64,000 nucleotides of DNA from Bacteroidota bacterium (GTDB lineage: Bacteria > Bacteroidota > Bacteroidia > Chitinophagales > Saprospiraceae), in assembly GCA_024743405.1 (NCBI GenBank), contig JANSWP010000009.1, positions 1 to 64,000 of the forward strand, written 5' to 3'. Numbering within the stretch: position 1 is the first letter of the stretch; the number at the start of each line of letters is the position of its first letter. Made by a program: the position numbers and the translations under genes. Positions 63,166 through 64,000 of this stretch are shown here, in pieces. The notes beneath the pieces were generated by a model, which was not told the origin of the DNA, ran no database searches, and saw only the letters and a program-made list of their open reading frames with translations.

Positions 63166-64000
63166 TTACTTTAATTTTTCTCTAAAAAACTCAATCGTCC
63201 GTCCCCAAGCCAACTGTGCCGCTTCCCAATCGTAACGACCTGTCGTGTCATTATGAAAACCATGATTCACATCCGGATACAAGTGTGCAGTATATTCCTT
63301 ATTATTATCTTGAAGTGCCCTTGCGTAATCTGGCCAACCTTCGTTTACGCGCTTATCAAATGCCGCAAAATGTAACAATAATGGTGCTTTGATATTAGAA
63401 ACTTCTTCTGCAGAAGGTTGTCTTCCATAAAACGGAACGGCTGCTTTCAATCCTTCCACCCTAACTGCCATCATATTCGAAATCCAACCACCAAAACAAA
63501 AACCAACCACGCCTATATTGCCATCGCACTCTGGATGATTTTTGAGGTAATTATAAGCCGAAATAAAATCTTGTAACATCATTTCTTTATTCCGTTGTCG
63601 CTGTAACGTTCTACCTTCGTCATCAGTACCTGGATATCCACCGAGTGGAGTCAATGCGTCAGGAGCTAAAGAAATAAATTCTGCCAATGCAGCCCGACGG
63701 GCTACATCTTCGATATGTGGATTAAGTCCTCGATTTTCATGAACGACGATGATACCAGGTAATTTTCTTTCTGCTCCAACAGGTCTTGATAGCAAGCCTT
63801 TCATCGTTTCTGCCCCATTCGGTGAGTCATAGTTTATAAATTCTGACTTTAGCCGTTCATCTGCAGGTTGTACCTGAATTTTGTCCTCATAGTTCGGCAT
63901 GATGAAACTTAGCAAGGTAGGGACGGTTAAGCCTCCAACAGCGTAGAGTTTTATTTTATCCATAAACTGTCTTCGGTCAATTCGATTGTGTGCATAATCA
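63166..64000 (-). CDS. Dienelactone hydrolase family protein, 5' end beyond the window
   Basis: Alpha/beta hydrolase of the dienelactone hydrolase family. The nucleophile is Cys in GVVGFCFGGW. A later Asp in HFAAFDKRVNEGW and His in DVNHGFHND complete the triad, and VVHENRGLNPHIEDVARR is typical. The first internal ATG is at 63963, but the frame stays open to the window edge and reads ...NRIDRRQFMDKIKLYAVGG. That is a twin-arginine (RRQFM) signal followed by a hydrophobic core, so the true start lies outside the window and the protein is probably Tat-exported. Its substrate is unknown. Confidence 0.85.
   Translation of the reverse strand, partial: DYAHNRIDRRQFMDKIKLYAVGGLTVPTLLSFIMPNYEDKIQVQPADERLKSEFINYDSPNGAETMKGLLSRPVGAERKLPGIIVVHENRGLNPHIEDVARRAALAEFISLAPDALTPLGGYPGTDDEGRTLQRQRNKEMMLQDFISAYNYLKNHPECDGNIGVVGFCFGGWISNMMAVRVEGLKAAVPFYGRQPSAEEVSNIKAPLLLHFAAFDKRVNEGWPDYARALQDNNKEYTAHLYPDVNHGFHNDTTGRYDWEAAQLAWGRTIEFFREKLK

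Overview
The window looks like chromosomal DNA of a marine-type Bacteroidota, most likely a Saprospiraceae/Lewinella-like member. The signs are low G+C, starts without a Shine-Dalgarno sequence, a TonB receptor with a carboxypeptidase-regulatory-like N-terminus, a 2081-residue secreted protein with SprB-type repeats and a type IX secretion C-terminal signal, DUF6090 and ABA4-like proteins, and orphan MacB/FtsX-type permeases. Lineage is inferred from gene content only.

Layout. 0.4-12.2 kb (minus strand): an acyl-CoA/lipid catabolism neighbourhood with a tandem-fused acyl-CoA dehydrogenase, a PECR-like SDR, a BKACE-family enzyme, a TonB receptor, an alpha/beta hydrolase, a 45-codon ORF coupled to it, a long-chain acyl-CoA ligase and a DinB protein. 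12.4-23.9 kb (plus): HupE-like membrane protein, secreted zinc metalloprotease, PLP threonine/serine dehydratase, and the giant secreted metalloprotease. 24-26.5 kb: two glycosyltransferases. 26.8-32.6 kb: DraRnl-like RNA ligase, GNAT, M28 peptidase, two tandem tail-collar proteins and a ricin/DUF1566 lectin. 32.8-41.7 kb: ABC permease, membrane and beta-barrel proteins, an AarF/UbiB kinase-like protein and a coiled-coil protein. 42.1-44.1 kb: a Ro60/TROVE locus. 44.1-55.7 kb: nitrogen assimilation (gltD, gltB, glnK, amt, porin) plus a PlsC acyltransferase. 55.8-58.1 kb: methionine synthesis (metX, metZ-like). 58.2-62.7 kb: aceK and ppc. 63.2-64 kb: a dienelactone hydrolase cut by the window edge.

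The most interesting system is at 42.17-44.05 kb. Directly upstream of a TROVE/vWA (Ro60, Rsr) gene lie three tandem structured units on the same strand. All share a closing helix, an identical-looking internal-loop signature (GGTAGTKAG ... GTTACTTCG on the 5' side, ATTTTTCTCC or AATTTTCTCC on the 3' side) and an upper helix whose base pairs change compensatorily between units. The third unit carries an inserted, circularly permuted tRNA mimic with a 7-bp acceptor stem, a D-arm, a T-arm and a 5-nt variable loop. I read this as a tandem array of bacterial Y RNAs, two minimal and one YrlA-like with a tRNA module, encoded with their Ro60 partner. A nick-sealing-type RNA ligase gene lies about 15 kb away.

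Intergenic DNA is rich in small dispersed hairpin repeats (MITE/REP-like): related pairs at 90/12341, 15658/63080 and 26553/55666, and a hairpin core at 62, 26625 and 54443 that keeps its pairing while changing sequence. No CRISPR array, rRNA, canonical tRNA gene or transposase gene was seen.
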